Shown here piece by piece: positions 25,705 through 35,786 of a stretch of DNA of 64,000 nucleotides. The notes under the pieces are model-generated. The model saw only the letters and a list, made by a program, of their open reading frames with translations, did no database searches and was not told the DNA's origin. Within the stretch, counting starts at the first letter, position 1; the number at the start of each line of letters is the position of its first letter. The stretch is taken from contig VIQV01000026.1 in the NCBI GenBank assembly GCA_010206265.1, positions 186,001 to 250,000 of the forward strand. The letters run 5' to 3'. Made by a program: the position numbers and the translations under genes. The stretch comes from Lachnospiraceae bacterium MD329. GTDB taxonomy: Bacteria > Bacillota > Clostridia > UBA1381.

Positions 25705-26385
25705 ATGACAAATGACATAGAACAGAAGATAGGATATACATTTAAAAACCGTACGCTGCTTGATACCGCGCTTACGCATAGCTCCTACGCAAACGAGAGA
25801 AAGACTGAGAGTAATGAGCGCCTTGAATTTTTAGGTGACTCGGTTCTGAGCATTATAATAAGCGATTATCTTTTCAGACATCTTTCAGAGATTGACGAGG
25901 GAAGATTGTCTAAATTTCGTGCAACACTTGTATGTGAGCAGTCGCTTGATGAAGTTGCAAAGCAGATTGAATTAAGTTCGCTGATAAAGCTTGGCAGAGG
26001 CGAGGAAATGACGGGAGGACGCCAAAGAGCGTCAATTGTATCCGATGCATTTGAGGCATTATTGGCAGCAATTTATCTGGACGGCGGAATGGAAACAGCA
26101 AGAGAATGGGTTCTTAATTTAATGATTGATTCAATTAAGGACGTAGCCAAGGGACACCGCTATGCTGATTATAAAACAATGCTGCAGGAGGCTCTCCAGC
26201 GCGGAACAGTCGGAAAAGTTACATATAGAACTGTATCCGAAGAAGGGCTGGAACACGATAAGACATTTAAAGTAGAAGTGTTGGTTGACGGAGTTGCAAA
26301 AGCTACAGGTACGGGACACAATAAAAAAGTTGCTGAACAGGACGCCGCGCATACGCTGCTCAGAGAAATGGGAAAACAGGTATGA
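25705..26385 (+). CDS. rnc: Ribonuclease III
   Basis: 226 residues from ATG 25705, preceded by GAAAGGAG (25690-25697). The RNase III signature NERLEFLGDSVLSI is near residue 40 and a double-stranded RNA-binding domain fills about 155-226 (ending GHNKKVAEQDAAHTLLREMG). It processes rRNA precursors and other duplex RNA. First gene of a run with smc and ftsY, a common Clostridia arrangement; it overlaps the next gene by 4 bases (ATGA). Confidence 0.95.
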   Translation: MTNDIEQKIGYTFKNRTLLDTALTHSSYANERKTESNERLEFLGDSVLSIIISDYLFRHLSEIDEGRLSKFRATLVCEQSLDEVAKQIELSSLIKLGRGEEMTGGRQRASIVSDAFEALLAAIYLDGGMETAREWVLNLMIDSIKDVAKGHRYADYKTMLQEALQRGTVGKVTYRTVSEEGLEHDKTFKVEVLVDGVAKATGTGHNKKVAEQDAAHTLLREMGKQV

Positions 26386-27386
26386 GGACGTATAATATAC
26401 CTATTTTTGTACCGCATAAGGGGTGTCCGTATGACTGTGTTTTCTGTAATCAAAAGCGTATTACAGGCACTCAGAGCGAAGTTACTGCCGACGATGTGCG
26501 TTCAATTATTGAAAATTGTATAAAAACAATTAAGATAAAGGATAGATATGTAGAAGCGGCATTTTTCGGAGGAAGTTTTACCGGAATACCGATTGAGGAG
26601 CAGACAAGTCTGCTTTTCGCTGCGAATGAATATTTGAAAAAAGGTCTTATAGACGGTATACGTCTTTCAACACGACCTGATTATATAGACATAACCATAC
26701 TTGATAATCTTAAACGTTTTGGTGTTACAACGATTGAACTTGGTGTTCAGTCGATGTCTCAGGAGGTGCTGAAAAAATCCAACCGCGGACATACGAGAGA
26801 TGATGTAATAAAAGCGGTTGAGCTTATACGAAAATATCCGTTTAAGCTGGGACTTCAGATGATGACGGGATTGCCTGCTGATACTGACGAGCGTTCTTTG
26901 CAGACTGCTGACGATATAATAGAATTAAAACCTGATTTTGTGCGTATTTATCCTACGCTTACAATAAAGGATACGTTTCTTGAAAAACTGTATTGTAATG
27001 GCGATTATATGCCTCAGACACTTGATGAGGCGGTAGAGCTTGCCAAAAAGCTGCTGATGAAATTTGAGAAAAATAATATACAGGTTATAAGGATAGGCTT
27101 GCAGGCAACAGGTGAAATAAGCGAGAGTGGCAGTGTTGTTGCAGGACCCGTACACAGTTCATTCAGGGAGCTTGTGGAGAGCAGTATTTATTATGATATT
27201 ATTGCGGACTCCGTCAGTGAAGGAGCGGAGCGTGCAGAAGTGTTTGTTAACCCGTCGGAGCTCTCAAAGGCGACAGGGAATAGGCGTTCAAACATTATTA
27301 AAATTAAAAATGAAAAAAATATTGATATACGGGTTTGTCCCGATAAAGCTTTGAAAAAAAGAGAGGTGAGATGTGTTTGCTATTAA
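26382..27386 (+). CDS. Radical SAM protein of the Elp3-like group
   Basis: 334 residues. The radical SAM cysteine motif is CPYDCVFCNQKRITG (CxxxCxxC, near residue 14), with FFGGSFTGIP following. It belongs to the Elp3-like radical SAM group, but at this length it lacks the C-terminal acetyltransferase domain that makes true Elp3 a tRNA wobble-uridine modifier. Such short forms sit between rnc and smc in many Clostridia; their substrate is not established. Its 3' end overlaps the start of smc by 16 bases. Confidence 0.82.
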   Translation: MRTYNIPIFVPHKGCPYDCVFCNQKRITGTQSEVTADDVRSIIENCIKTIKIKDRYVEAAFFGGSFTGIPIEEQTSLLFAANEYLKKGLIDGIRLSTRPDYIDITILDNLKRFGVTTIELGVQSMSQEVLKKSNRGHTRDDVIKAVELIRKYPFKLGLQMMTGLPADTDERSLQTADDIIELKPDFVRIYPTLTIKDTFLEKLYCNGDYMPQTLDEAVELAKKLLMKFEKNNIQVIRIGLQATGEISESGSVVAGPVHSSFRELVESSIYYDIIADSVSEGAERAEVFVNPSELSKATGNRRSNIIKIKNEKNIDIRVCPDKALKKREVRCVCY

Positions 27387-30300
27387 AGAGATTGGAATTG
27401 CAGGGCTTTAAGTCGTTTGCAGATAAGACAGTGCTTGATTTTGTTGACGGTTCGACGGCGGTTGTAGGACCTAACGGCAGCGGTAAAAGTAATATTTCCG
27501 ACGCCATACGCTGGGTAATAGGTGAAATGAGCGCTAAAACACTTCGCGGAGCAAATATGCAGGACGTAATTTTTGCGGGTACGGAAACAAGAAAACCCGT
27601 TAATTTTGCGGAGGTAAGTCTTGTTCTTGATAACAGCACACATTTGTTTGATATAGAATTTGACGAGGTTATTGTAACACGCAGGCTGTTCAGGAGCGGT
27701 GAGAGTGTATATCAGATAAACAGGGCAAATTGCCGTCTGAAGGATATACACGAGCTGTTTATGGATACGGGACTTGGTCGTGACGGATATTCTATTATAG
27801 GACAGGGCAATGTGTCCCAGATACTTTCTACTAAGGCTGAGGATAGGCGCAGTCTTTTTGAGGAGGCTGCGGGCGTGTCAAAATATAAGTACAGAAAAGA
27901 AGAGGCGGAGAGAAAGCTAAAGGGTGTAGAGGAAAATCTGGTAAGAATATCTGATATTACTTCTGAACTTGAATCGCAGAGAGAACCTCTCAGACATCAG
28001 TCAGAAAAGGCGCGTAAGTATCTTGGCTTATATGAGGAATACAAGGGACTTGACGTTAATTTAAGTATACTCACAATTGATAAAAATAAGACGCAGTCTG
28101 AGGAAACCGAAAAGCTGTATAAAAGCGTTGAAGAGGAGCTTTCCGACCTGCGTGTGACAGAGAGTGAAACAGAGCGGAAAATCACTTCTCTTTATGACGA
28201 AAGCAAACAAAAAGATGAAGAGATTGCAGAAAGCAACAGACTTCTCAGAGAGGCGCAGTCAGAGAGTATGTCGGCTGAAAATGAAATCTCAATTGCAGAA
28301 AACAATATTAAGAATAATCATACAATGCTTGCCCGTATTGACAGTGAAATAAAGGCTATTTATGAAAAAAATACTGAACGTGAAAAAAATATTGAGGAAT
28401 ATAAAAAGCAGATTGAAGAAAAGAAACAATCTGCTGAAGGGATTTTAAAAGAGTTTGACAGTGTTAAAGAGGAACAGGATAAGCTGTCTGAGATAAGGGA
28501 CGGATTATCTGAGGAGATTGAAGAATTAAAGAGCAATATTATAGAAAAACTAAATGAGGCTTCAGCAAAAAAAGCGCAGATGAACGGTATTGAAACGCTG
28601 CGTTCAAACTTTATAGAGCGGCGTGAGGTTGTAGAGGCTGAAATTAAGAGCTTTAAAGACGGAGTTAAGAATACTCAAAAGGATATTGAAGACTGTAAAA
28701 TTCAGATTGTTCAAAAAAACGAAAAGCTTGATAAAATGAAGTCAACGGTTGAACGTCATACGGAGAATATAAATAATCTCCGTGCACAGCACGAGGAAAT
28801 TACAGGTACAATTAATTCTCTTAACGTTGAATATAACTCAAAATCCTCAAAGAAAAAAATTCTTGAGGGTATGGAAAACGATTATGCAGGCTACGCTAAG
28901 AGCGTAAAATTTGTGTTAAAAGCAGATGAACTTAAGCGTCTGGCTATTTACGGAACGGTTTCAGGTCTTATAGACGTTGATAAAAAATATGTTACGGCTA
29001 TTGAAATAGCGCTTGGCGGTGCATTGCAGAATATAATTGTTGAGAGCGAGGAGGACGCAAAGAAGGCAATTGAGTTTTTGCGCCGAAATAATGCGGGAAG
29101 AGCCACATTCTTACCTCTTACATCAGTTAAGGGCAGAGAGCTTGACAATCTTAACGAGGTTTCAAAATGTGAAGGATTTATTGGGCTTGCGAGTAATCTT
29201 GTACGTTTTGATAAAAAGTATGAAGGTATATTTAAAAGCCTGCTCGGACGCATTGTTGTTGTGGATAATGTGGATAATGCAATCGCTCTGAGTCGTAAAT
29301 TCGGTTATCGTTTCAGAACTGTAACGCTTGAAGGCGATATTTTGAATACAGGCGGTTCAATGTCGGGCGGAAGTGTAAACAAGCAGAGCGGATTTTTGTC
29401 GCGCGCGGCAGAGATTAAAACGCTCTCGGCAGAGATTGTTGAATTGTCAGCAAAACTGCGTGACGATAATGAAAAGAAACAAAAGCTTGAAAATGATATT
29501 CGTATGATAAATAATCAGCTGTCTTCGTATGTGCCTCTTGTAAGAGAGTATGAGGACGAAATACTTCGTCTTGAAAGTACGCAAAAGCACTTAGAGCAGT
29601 CTTTGGAGTCTGACAGCGATACAGAAAAGAATCATCAGGCGGAACTTGAACAGCTTGAACAGCAGCTTTCGGAATCATCAGAGGAAATAGCTTTATTGCT
29701 GCAAAGTATAAGAGCGGTTGAAAATGAGGCTGCTGAAATGCAGGAAAAAGCCGAAGAAATGACAGAAGAACTTACAAAGGCGTCAAACGAACGCGAGGAA
29801 AGAACCCAGAGCATTATGGACAAAACGCTTGAAATAGCCGCGCTTGAAAAGGATATTAAGGTTATTGAAACGTCTGCTCAGAATGCTCAAAACGAAATCG
29901 AGGCGTCAAAAGCAGAAATTGAACAGCGTAATAATGACAAAGAGCGTATTTGCGTTGAAAATGACAGTTTATACAAACTTATAAATGAGAAACAGCATTT
30001 TACGAAAGATATAGCTGAACGAATTGCAAAGCTAAGAGAAGGAATAACCGAAATTGAGAAGGGTAAGGAAAGTCTTGTTGAAACACTCAAGAGTATTCAA
30101 AGCTCAAATAAAGACCTTACAGATAAACTTCTAAATCTTCAGCAGGAGCTTACACGTCTTGAAAACAGGCGCGAAAGACTGCAAAGTGATACGGAAAATA
30201 TTTTAAACAGGATTTGGGACAGCTATGAGCTGACATATGCAACTGCGGTTGAGTTAAAGACGGAACTTGAAGACGAAAAGGCGTCATTTGCCCGTTTGGC

Positions 30301-30943
30301 GGAGTTAAAGGGGCAAATAAAATCTCTCGGCAGTGTAAATGTAGATTCTATTGAGGAATATGTGGCAGTGGAGGAACGATTCAAATTCCTGACAAACCAG
30401 AAAAATGACCTTGATAAATCAAAAGCTGATCTAAATGAAATTATAGTTTCAATGGAAGAACATATGGAAAAACTGTTTGAAAGCCGTTTTAAAGAGATAA
30501 ACGAAAGTTTCGGTATTGTATTTAAGGAGCTTTTCGGCGGCGGAACGGGAAAACTGTCACTCTCAAATCCGCAGGATTTGCTGGAAAGCGGTATAGAAAT
30601 TGAGGTACAGCTACCCGGAAAAGGACTGCAGAATATAAACCTGTATTCAGGCGGTGAGAAGTCGTTCATAGCGATTGCATTGCTGTTTGCAATACTTCGT
30701 GTAAAACCTGCGCCGTTCTGTATTCTGGACGAGATAGATGCGGCGCTGGACGACGTAAATGTATCAAGGTTTGCTACATATTTAAAAAATTACATTGAAC
30801 AAACTCAGTTTATTGTTATAACTCACAGGCGAGGCACAATGGAGGCGGCGAATATCCTGTACGGCGTTACAATGCAGGAGAAGGGCGTTTCAAAACTGTT
30901 GTCGCTTAATATTGACGATGTTGCTGAGGATATGGTAGGTTAG
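27371..30943 (+). CDS. smc: Chromosome segregation protein SMC
   Basis: 1190 residues, full length. Walker A VVGPNGSGKSNISDAIRWV (near 32), long coiled coils (about 170-500 and 680-1010), a hinge (about 515-660, with YGTVSGLIDVDKKYVTAIEI here split by the gene's variation), the ABC signature LYSGGEKSF (near 1092) and Walker B FCILDEIDAALDD (near 1116). With ScpA/ScpB it compacts and separates chromosomes. Its start lies within the previous gene. Confidence 0.97.
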   Translation: MCLLLKRLELQGFKSFADKTVLDFVDGSTAVVGPNGSGKSNISDAIRWVIGEMSAKTLRGANMQDVIFAGTETRKPVNFAEVSLVLDNSTHLFDIEFDEVIVTRRLFRSGESVYQINRANCRLKDIHELFMDTGLGRDGYSIIGQGNVSQILSTKAEDRRSLFEEAAGVSKYKYRKEEAERKLKGVEENLVRISDITSELESQREPLRHQSEKARKYLGLYEEYKGLDVNLSILTIDKNKTQSEETEKLYKSVEEELSDLRVTESETERKITSLYDESKQKDEEIAESNRLLREAQSESMSAENEISIAENNIKNNHTMLARIDSEIKAIYEKNTEREKNIEEYKKQIEEKKQSAEGILKEFDSVKEEQDKLSEIRDGLSEEIEELKSNIIEKLNEASAKKAQMNGIETLRSNFIERREVVEAEIKSFKDGVKNTQKDIEDCKIQIVQKNEKLDKMKSTVERHTENINNLRAQHEEITGTINSLNVEYNSKSSKKKILEGMENDYAGYAKSVKFVLKADELKRLAIYGTVSGLIDVDKKYVTAIEIALGGALQNIIVESEEDAKKAIEFLRRNNAGRATFLPLTSVKGRELDNLNEVSKCEGFIGLASNLVRFDKKYEGIFKSLLGRIVVVDNVDNAIALSRKFGYRFRTVTLEGDILNTGGSMSGGSVNKQSGFLSRAAEIKTLSAEIVELSAKLRDDNEKKQKLENDIRMINNQLSSYVPLVREYEDEILRLESTQKHLEQSLESDSDTEKNHQAELEQLEQQLSESSEEIALLLQSIRAVENEAAEMQEKAEEMTEELTKASNEREERTQSIMDKTLEIAALEKDIKVIETSAQNAQNEIEASKAEIEQRNNDKERICVENDSLYKLINEKQHFTKDIAERIAKLREGITEIEKGKESLVETLKSIQSSNKDLTDKLLNLQQELTRLENRRERLQSDTENILNRIWDSYELTYATAVELKTELEDEKASFARLAELKGQIKSLGSVNVDSIEEYVAVEERFKFLTNQKNDLDKSKADLNEIIVSMEEHMEKLFESRFKEINESFGIVFKELFGGGTGKLSLSNPQDLLESGIEIEVQLPGKGLQNINLYSGGEKSFIAIALLFAILRVKPAPFCILDEIDAALDDVNVSRFATYLKNYIEQTQFIVITHRRGTMEAANILYGVTMQEKGVSKLLSLNIDDVAEDMVG

Positions 30944-30954
30944 GAGCAGAAACT

Positions 30955-31869
30955 ATGGGATTTTTTGAAAAACTTAAATCAGGGCTTACAAAAACTCGTG
31001 AGTCAATTTCCGAACAGATGAACAGTGTATTTAGCGTGTTTGTACGTGTTGACGAGGAGCTTTTTGAAAGTCTGGAGGAGGCGCTTATTATGGCAGATAT
31101 AGGCGTTGAATCAACTGAATATATAATAGAAACTCTCCGTGAGAATGTAAAACAAAAGCATATTACTGATGGAACGGTTGTAAAAGAGGAGCTAAAGAAT
31201 ATAATAAGTGATATACTTAGTTCTCAGGATTCAGCTGTTGATGTATCTACAAAACCTGCGGTTATATTAGTAATTGGAGTAAACGGAGTAGGTAAAACTA
31301 CAAGTATAGGTAAAATCGCCTCGCATTACAGAGCACAGGGGAAGAAGGTAATGCTTGCCGCGGCTGATACATTTCGTGCGGCAGCGATAGACCAGCTTGA
31401 TGTATGGGCGCAGAGAAGCGGTTCCGATATAATAAAGCATATGGAGAACAGTGACCCTGCGGCGGTTGTTTTTGACGCCTGCGCGGCGGCAAAGGCAAGA
31501 AATGCTGATATATTAATATGTGATACGGCAGGCAGACTGCACAACAAGAAAAATCTTATGGCGGAACTTGCGAAAATTAATCGAGTTATAGAACGCGAAC
31601 TTCCTGAATCGTCAAGAGAAACATTGCTTGTTCTGGACGCGTCTACAGGTCAGAACGCTGTAAGTCAGGCTAAATTATTTGGTGAAACTACAGATATAAC
31701 AGGTATAGTGTTGACAAAGCTGGACGGTACGGCAAAGGGCGGTATAGTGATTTCACTTGCAAAGGAACAGAATCTGCCGGTTAAATTTGTAGGTGTAGGA
31801 GAGGGCGTTGATGATTTACAGGAGTTTAATCCTTTGGATTTTGCAGGGGCGCTTTTTGATGAAGAATAA
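30955..31869 (+). CDS. ftsY: Signal recognition particle receptor FtsY
   Basis: 304 residues. NG domain of the SRP GTPases: GVNGVGKTTSIGKIA (G1, near 105), DTFRAAAIDQL, DTAGRLHNKKNLM (G3) and TKLDGTAKGG (G4, near 260). The acidic N-terminal A domain of proteobacterial FtsY is absent, as in other Firmicutes. It docks ribosomes carrying membrane proteins at the membrane. ATG 30955 is 11 bases after smc. Confidence 0.96.
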   Translation: MGFFEKLKSGLTKTRESISEQMNSVFSVFVRVDEELFESLEEALIMADIGVESTEYIIETLRENVKQKHITDGTVVKEELKNIISDILSSQDSAVDVSTKPAVILVIGVNGVGKTTSIGKIASHYRAQGKKVMLAAADTFRAAAIDQLDVWAQRSGSDIIKHMENSDPAAVVFDACAAAKARNADILICDTAGRLHNKKNLMAELAKINRVIERELPESSRETLLVLDASTGQNAVSQAKLFGETTDITGIVLTKLDGTAKGGIVISLAKEQNLPVKFVGVGEGVDDLQEFNPLDFAGALFDEE

Positions 31870-31891
31870 AATATATTGAGGGTGATATTTT

Positions 31892-32764
31892 GTGGATTTG
31901 AAAAATACAGCAAAAAAATACATTTTGCCGTATTTGGCTATGACAATAGGTACTGCGGCGGCAGCATTTGCATTAGAGGAATTTTTGATACCATCGACAA
32001 TTCTTGACGGCGGAGTTATGGGTATAAGCATTATTCTGGCGCAGATTTTAAAAAGAGGAGTCAGCCTGTTTGTAATTGTGCTTAATCTGCCGTTTTTAAT
32101 TGTGGGATTTCGTCAGCTTGGCTGGCGGTTCCTTATAAGAGGTACATATTGTATGCTGCTGCTTGCGGGTTTGCTTGAACTGTTTAAGGACGTACCTGCC
32201 ATAACAAATACAGAGCTTTTAGCAGTTGTATTCGGAGGCGTTATACTTGGTTTTGGCGTGGGTACGGTAATACGGTACGGCGGCTGTCTGGACGGTACTG
32301 AAATCGTTGCAATGCTTTTGAGCAAAAAACTGAATTTTTCTGTCGGACAAATTATTTTTGCGATTAATATAGCTATTTATGCGGTTGCGGGTTTGCTGTT
32401 CGGCTGGGACAGAGCGCTTTACAGCCTGCTCACATATTTTATTTCATTTAAAATTATTGATATGGTTGAAATAGGAATGGAACAAGCAAAGGCAGTTATG
32501 ATTATTACGAACGAAGGCAGAAATATTGCTGATGAACTGTATAAATCTCTTGGAAGAACCTGTACTTTACTGGAAGGCGAAGGACTGATAAGCGGAAAAA
32601 AAGTGGTGCTTTATTGTGTTGTTACAAGAATTGAGCTTGCCGAAGTAAAGCGTATTGTAAATGATGATGACGCGTCGGCGTTTGTAACGGTAACAGATGT
32701 TTCGGAGATAATAGGCAAGCATATTAAAAATACAAATGTTGAGATTCTGGCTGAAGGTGAATAA
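31892..32764 (+). CDS. YitT-family membrane protein
   Basis: 290 residues, GTG start at 31892 behind GAGGGTGA (31878-31885). About five or six transmembrane helices in residues 10-190 (DUF161-type), with GTVIRYGGCLDGTEIVAMLL typical of the family, then a soluble DUF2179 domain (about 215-285). The family is common in Firmicutes, but its transported substrate, if any, is unknown. Last gene of the rnc-smc-ftsY run. Confidence 0.88.
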   Translation: MDLKNTAKKYILPYLAMTIGTAAAAFALEEFLIPSTILDGGVMGISIILAQILKRGVSLFVIVLNLPFLIVGFRQLGWRFLIRGTYCMLLLAGLLELFKDVPAITNTELLAVVFGGVILGFGVGTVIRYGGCLDGTEIVAMLLSKKLNFSVGQIIFAINIAIYAVAGLLFGWDRALYSLLTYFISFKIIDMVEIGMEQAKAVMIITNEGRNIADELYKSLGRTCTLLEGEGLISGKKVVLYCVVTRIELAEVKRIVNDDDASAFVTVTDVSEIIGKHIKNTNVEILAEGE

Positions 32765-32793
32765 AAAAAGCAGTACATTGCGTACTGCTTTTT
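32765..32793. terminator. Bidirectional terminator between the yitT-like gene and aroA
   Basis: AAAAAGCAGTAC (32765-32776) pairs with GTACTGCTTTTT (32782-32793) around ATTGC, with A and T runs on either side. Confidence 0.85.
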
Positions 32794-32800
32794 AAATTTG

Positions 32801-34075
32801 TTAATTCCCAAGTTTATAAAAATCTTCAAAGAAAGAAGGATATGAAACACAGGCGCAATCGCTGTCGTCAAGCGTACATTCTCCGTTTGCAAGCTGAGCG
32901 AGTACGGTAAGGCTCATAGCCATTCTATGGTCGCCGTAAGTCTTAAAATCAGCTCCGTGAATATTTTTTCCGCCGTTTATAATCATACCGTCGTCAGTTT
33001 CGGTAATATCAACACCGCATTTTGAAAGCTCGTCTACAACCGCGCGTATTCTGTTTGTTTCCTTAACCTTTAATTCTTCCGCGTCTTTTATGACGGTCTG
33101 ACCATCTGCAAATACAGCAGCTACTGCTATAATCGGAAGTTCGTCAATAAGTCGGGGGATAATATCTCCGCTGATTGTTGTACCGTGTAAAGCTGATGAA
33201 CTGACAGTTATATCGGCTACGCTTTCACCTGCGCTTGAACGAAGATTTTCAAGTTTTATATTAGCGCCCATATCGTGCAGAACATCTATAATACCGGTTC
33301 TGGTAGGATTGACACCGACATTTGTAACTGTAATTTTGGAATTCGGCATAATCAAGCCAAGTACCATAAAGAAGGCGGCAGAAGAAATATCACCTGGTAC
33401 ATCGACATTTACAGGCTCAAGCAGACCTGTTTTTTTTATGTGTATGTCAAGACCGTCGGTGTGAATATCCGCGCCCATTGCGCTTAACATCAATTCAGTG
33501 TGGTCGCGTGATTTTTCGATTTCGTGAATAACGGTTTCCCCGTCTGCATAAAGAGAGGCAAGAATTATTGCTGTTTTTACCTGAGCTGACGCAACGGGCA
33601 TTGTATAGTTTATACCGTGAAGTGATGAACCTTGTATGTACAGAGGACAGTAGTCGTTTTTGATTTTTGCACCCATAAGAGAAAGCGGCTCGGTCACTCT
33701 TTTCATAGGACGCTTTTGGATTGAGGCGTCGCCGGTGATTGAGCTGTCAAAAGTTTGTCCCGACAAAATACCGCATAAAAGACGAGTAGTAGTGCCGCTG
33801 TTTCCCGTGTACAGCATTTGTTCAGGAGCTTTCAGACCGTTAAGACCGTTTCCGTGAACAGTAACATTTTCTCCGTTTACATCTATATCAATTCCCATAT
33901 TTCTAAAACAGTCAATAGTAGAAAGGCAGTCTGCACCCTGTAAAAAGCCTGTGATTTCAGTAGATCCTCCTGCAAGCGCTCCAAGTATAACAGCGCGGTG
34001 TGAGATTGATTTATCGCCGGGGACTTTTATTGTGCCGGACGCTTTTGAAATTTTTCTTATAACCATTTTTAACAA
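32801..34075 (-). CDS. aroA: 3-phosphoshikimate 1-carboxyvinyltransferase (EPSP synthase)
   Basis: About 421-424 residues: a TTG at 34075 and an ATG at 34066 both follow AAGGGAG, 4 and 13 bases away, so the start is ambiguous. PGDKSISHRAVILGALAGG and GNSGTTTRLLCGIL (phosphoenolpyruvate site) identify it. It acts in the shikimate pathway; aroB lies at 53499. Sixth step, and the target of glyphosate in the family. Confidence 0.95.
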   Translation of the reverse strand: MLKMVIRKISKASGTIKVPGDKSISHRAVILGALAGGSTEITGFLQGADCLSTIDCFRNMGIDIDVNGENVTVHGNGLNGLKAPEQMLYTGNSGTTTRLLCGILSGQTFDSSITGDASIQKRPMKRVTEPLSLMGAKIKNDYCPLYIQGSSLHGINYTMPVASAQVKTAIILASLYADGETVIHEIEKSRDHTELMLSAMGADIHTDGLDIHIKKTGLLEPVNVDVPGDISSAAFFMVLGLIMPNSKITVTNVGVNPTRTGIIDVLHDMGANIKLENLRSSAGESVADITVSSSALHGTTISGDIIPRLIDELPIIAVAAVFADGQTVIKDAEELKVKETNRIRAVVDELSKCGVDITETDDGMIINGGKNIHGADFKTYGDHRMAMSLTVLAQLANGECTLDDSDCACVSYPSFFEDFYKLGN

Positions 34076-34112
34076 TTAACTCCCTTCAGTGCGTTAAAGT
34101 TATTCTAAAATT

Positions 34113-34141
34113 ATTATAGCACAAATAGTATGTAAAGACAA
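34113..34141 (-). promoter_or_regulatory. aroA promoter
   Basis: Minus strand TTGTCT (34141-34136), 17 bases, TATAAT (34118-34113). It lies in the divergent region with the spoVB-like gene. Confidence 0.65.
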
Positions 34142-34164
34142 GTTTTAAATACTCGGAGGGAATT

Positions 34165-35697
34165 ATGAAAAAACAAAGCTTTTTAACAGGTGCTGTAATA
34201 CTTATGATAGCAAACGGAATATCAAAAATACTGGGCGCTGTGTTTAAAATACCGCTCGCCTGTATCATTCACGAGGAAGGAATGGCGGTATTTAACATTG
34301 CGTTTGAAGTATATGTAATGTTTCTTTCGTTTATAATATCAGGACTGCCGTTTGCAATATCAAAACTGGTGGCCGAGAGTAATTCGCGCGGAATGGACGC
34401 ACGTACACATAAAATAGTACGTATTTCAACAATTTTACTTGTAGTTATAGGAGTGCTCGGAAGTATTGCTCTTTATATTGGCGCACCGTTTTTTGCGCTT
34501 GCGATGAAGGAGGAAAAGGCAGTTTATGCTATACGAATGATAGCTCCTGCAATATTTTTTGTGGCACTGGGAACAGCTTACAAAAGTTATTATCAGGGTG
34601 TTTCCAATATGATACCGACGGCATTGTCACAGGTGAGCGAAGCGGTGGTAAAGCTTGCTGCAGGATATTATTTGGCGGTGCTTTTTATAGAATACGGTGT
34701 TGATAAAACGGCAGGCGGCGCTATAATGGGCGTAACAGCAGGTGAAATAGTGGCTACAGCAATATTAATGCTGATGTACATATTAAGGAGAAAAGAACCG
34801 TATATAAAAACAGAAAATGTATCAACACGTGAGATTTTAAAAGATTTAATAGCGGTTGCCTTGCCGCTTTTATGTGCGTCTGTTGTATCAAATGCAATAA
34901 ATGTAGCAGATACAACGCTTGTACGTTCACGCTTGCTTGACGCAGGATTTGCGCCCGACGAGGCGCGTTTTCTGTACGGCGCATACACCGGTTATGCGCT
35001 TACCGTATTTCATTTGCCGGTAGGAATACTCGGTACGTTGGGAGTAAGCATATTGCCTGTAATTGCAGGCGCTGTTGCCGTAAATAACAGTCAGAAGGCG
35101 CAGAGGGCAACAGATATAGGAATAAGACTGGCGGTGATATTATCCCTGCCTTGTGGTGTTATAATGTATACGCTGAGCAGTGAAATACTGTCAACTTTGT
35201 TTCATAATGACACCTCGGCGCAAATGCTTACGGTAGTTGCACCGTGTGTTGTGATGATGTGTGTAACGCAGATTAGCGGAGCGATACTGCAGTCTGCAGG
35301 AAAAATAATGCTGCCGTTTTTCTATGCTCTTATAGGCAGTGCAATAAAACTGTCAATAGAATGGTTCCTTATTGCCGACCCTGAAATACATATATACGGT
35401 TCAGCCATAGGTTCGACAGCCGCGTATACTGTAATTATGGTGTTAAATCTTTTAGCGGTAAAAAAGCATTTAGGTTTAAAACAGAAATTTATGGAAATAA
35501 TGATAAAGCCCGTGATTGCAGCGGCGGTAATGTTTGCCGCAATACGTTTGCTGTACTTACCGGTAACTGCGTATACAGGAGGCGGATTTATAGCTTTGGC
35601 ACTTTTGTGCGCTGTAAGCTGTGCGGCATATGCAGCCGTACTGCTTGTAACTGATGCTGTATCTGTACGGGAAATAAAAAAAATACTTAAAGGATAG
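34165..35697 (+). CDS. SpoVB/YabM-like lipid-linked oligosaccharide flippase (MOP superfamily)
   Basis: 510 residues, about 14 transmembrane helices. The start KKQSFLTGAVILMIANGISK and NIAFEVYVMFLSFIISGLPF are typical of the SpoVB/MurJ-related polysaccharide flippase group. By position (before mazG, rqcP, yabP, yabQ, divIC, yabR) it corresponds to B. subtilis yabM, a SpoVB paralogue. It probably moves a lipid-linked cell-wall or spore-cortex precursor across the membrane. Ribosome-binding site GGAGGG (34156-34161). Confidence 0.87.
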   Translation: MKKQSFLTGAVILMIANGISKILGAVFKIPLACIIHEEGMAVFNIAFEVYVMFLSFIISGLPFAISKLVAESNSRGMDARTHKIVRISTILLVVIGVLGSIALYIGAPFFALAMKEEKAVYAIRMIAPAIFFVALGTAYKSYYQGVSNMIPTALSQVSEAVVKLAAGYYLAVLFIEYGVDKTAGGAIMGVTAGEIVATAILMLMYILRRKEPYIKTENVSTREILKDLIAVALPLLCASVVSNAINVADTTLVRSRLLDAGFAPDEARFLYGAYTGYALTVFHLPVGILGTLGVSILPVIAGAVAVNNSQKAQRATDIGIRLAVILSLPCGVIMYTLSSEILSTLFHNDTSAQMLTVVAPCVVMMCVTQISGAILQSAGKIMLPFFYALIGSAIKLSIEWFLIADPEIHIYGSAIGSTAAYTVIMVLNLLAVKKHLGLKQKFMEIMIKPVIAAAVMFAAIRLLYLPVTAYTGGGFIALALLCAVSCAAYAAVLLVTDAVSVREIKKILKG

Positions 35698-35699
35698 AC

Positions 35700-35728
35700 T
35701 TGTAAAAAGAAGTGCGAGGTGGTATAAT
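35700..35728 (+). promoter_or_regulatory. mazG promoter
   Basis: TTGTAA (35700-35705), 17 bases, TATAAT (35723-35728), starting 3 bases after the flippase stop codon. Confidence 0.6.
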
Positions 35729-35786
35729 TATCTGAGTGGAAAAAATTCACTTAATTACGCATTGAGGTGGAAGGATAGGTACAGAT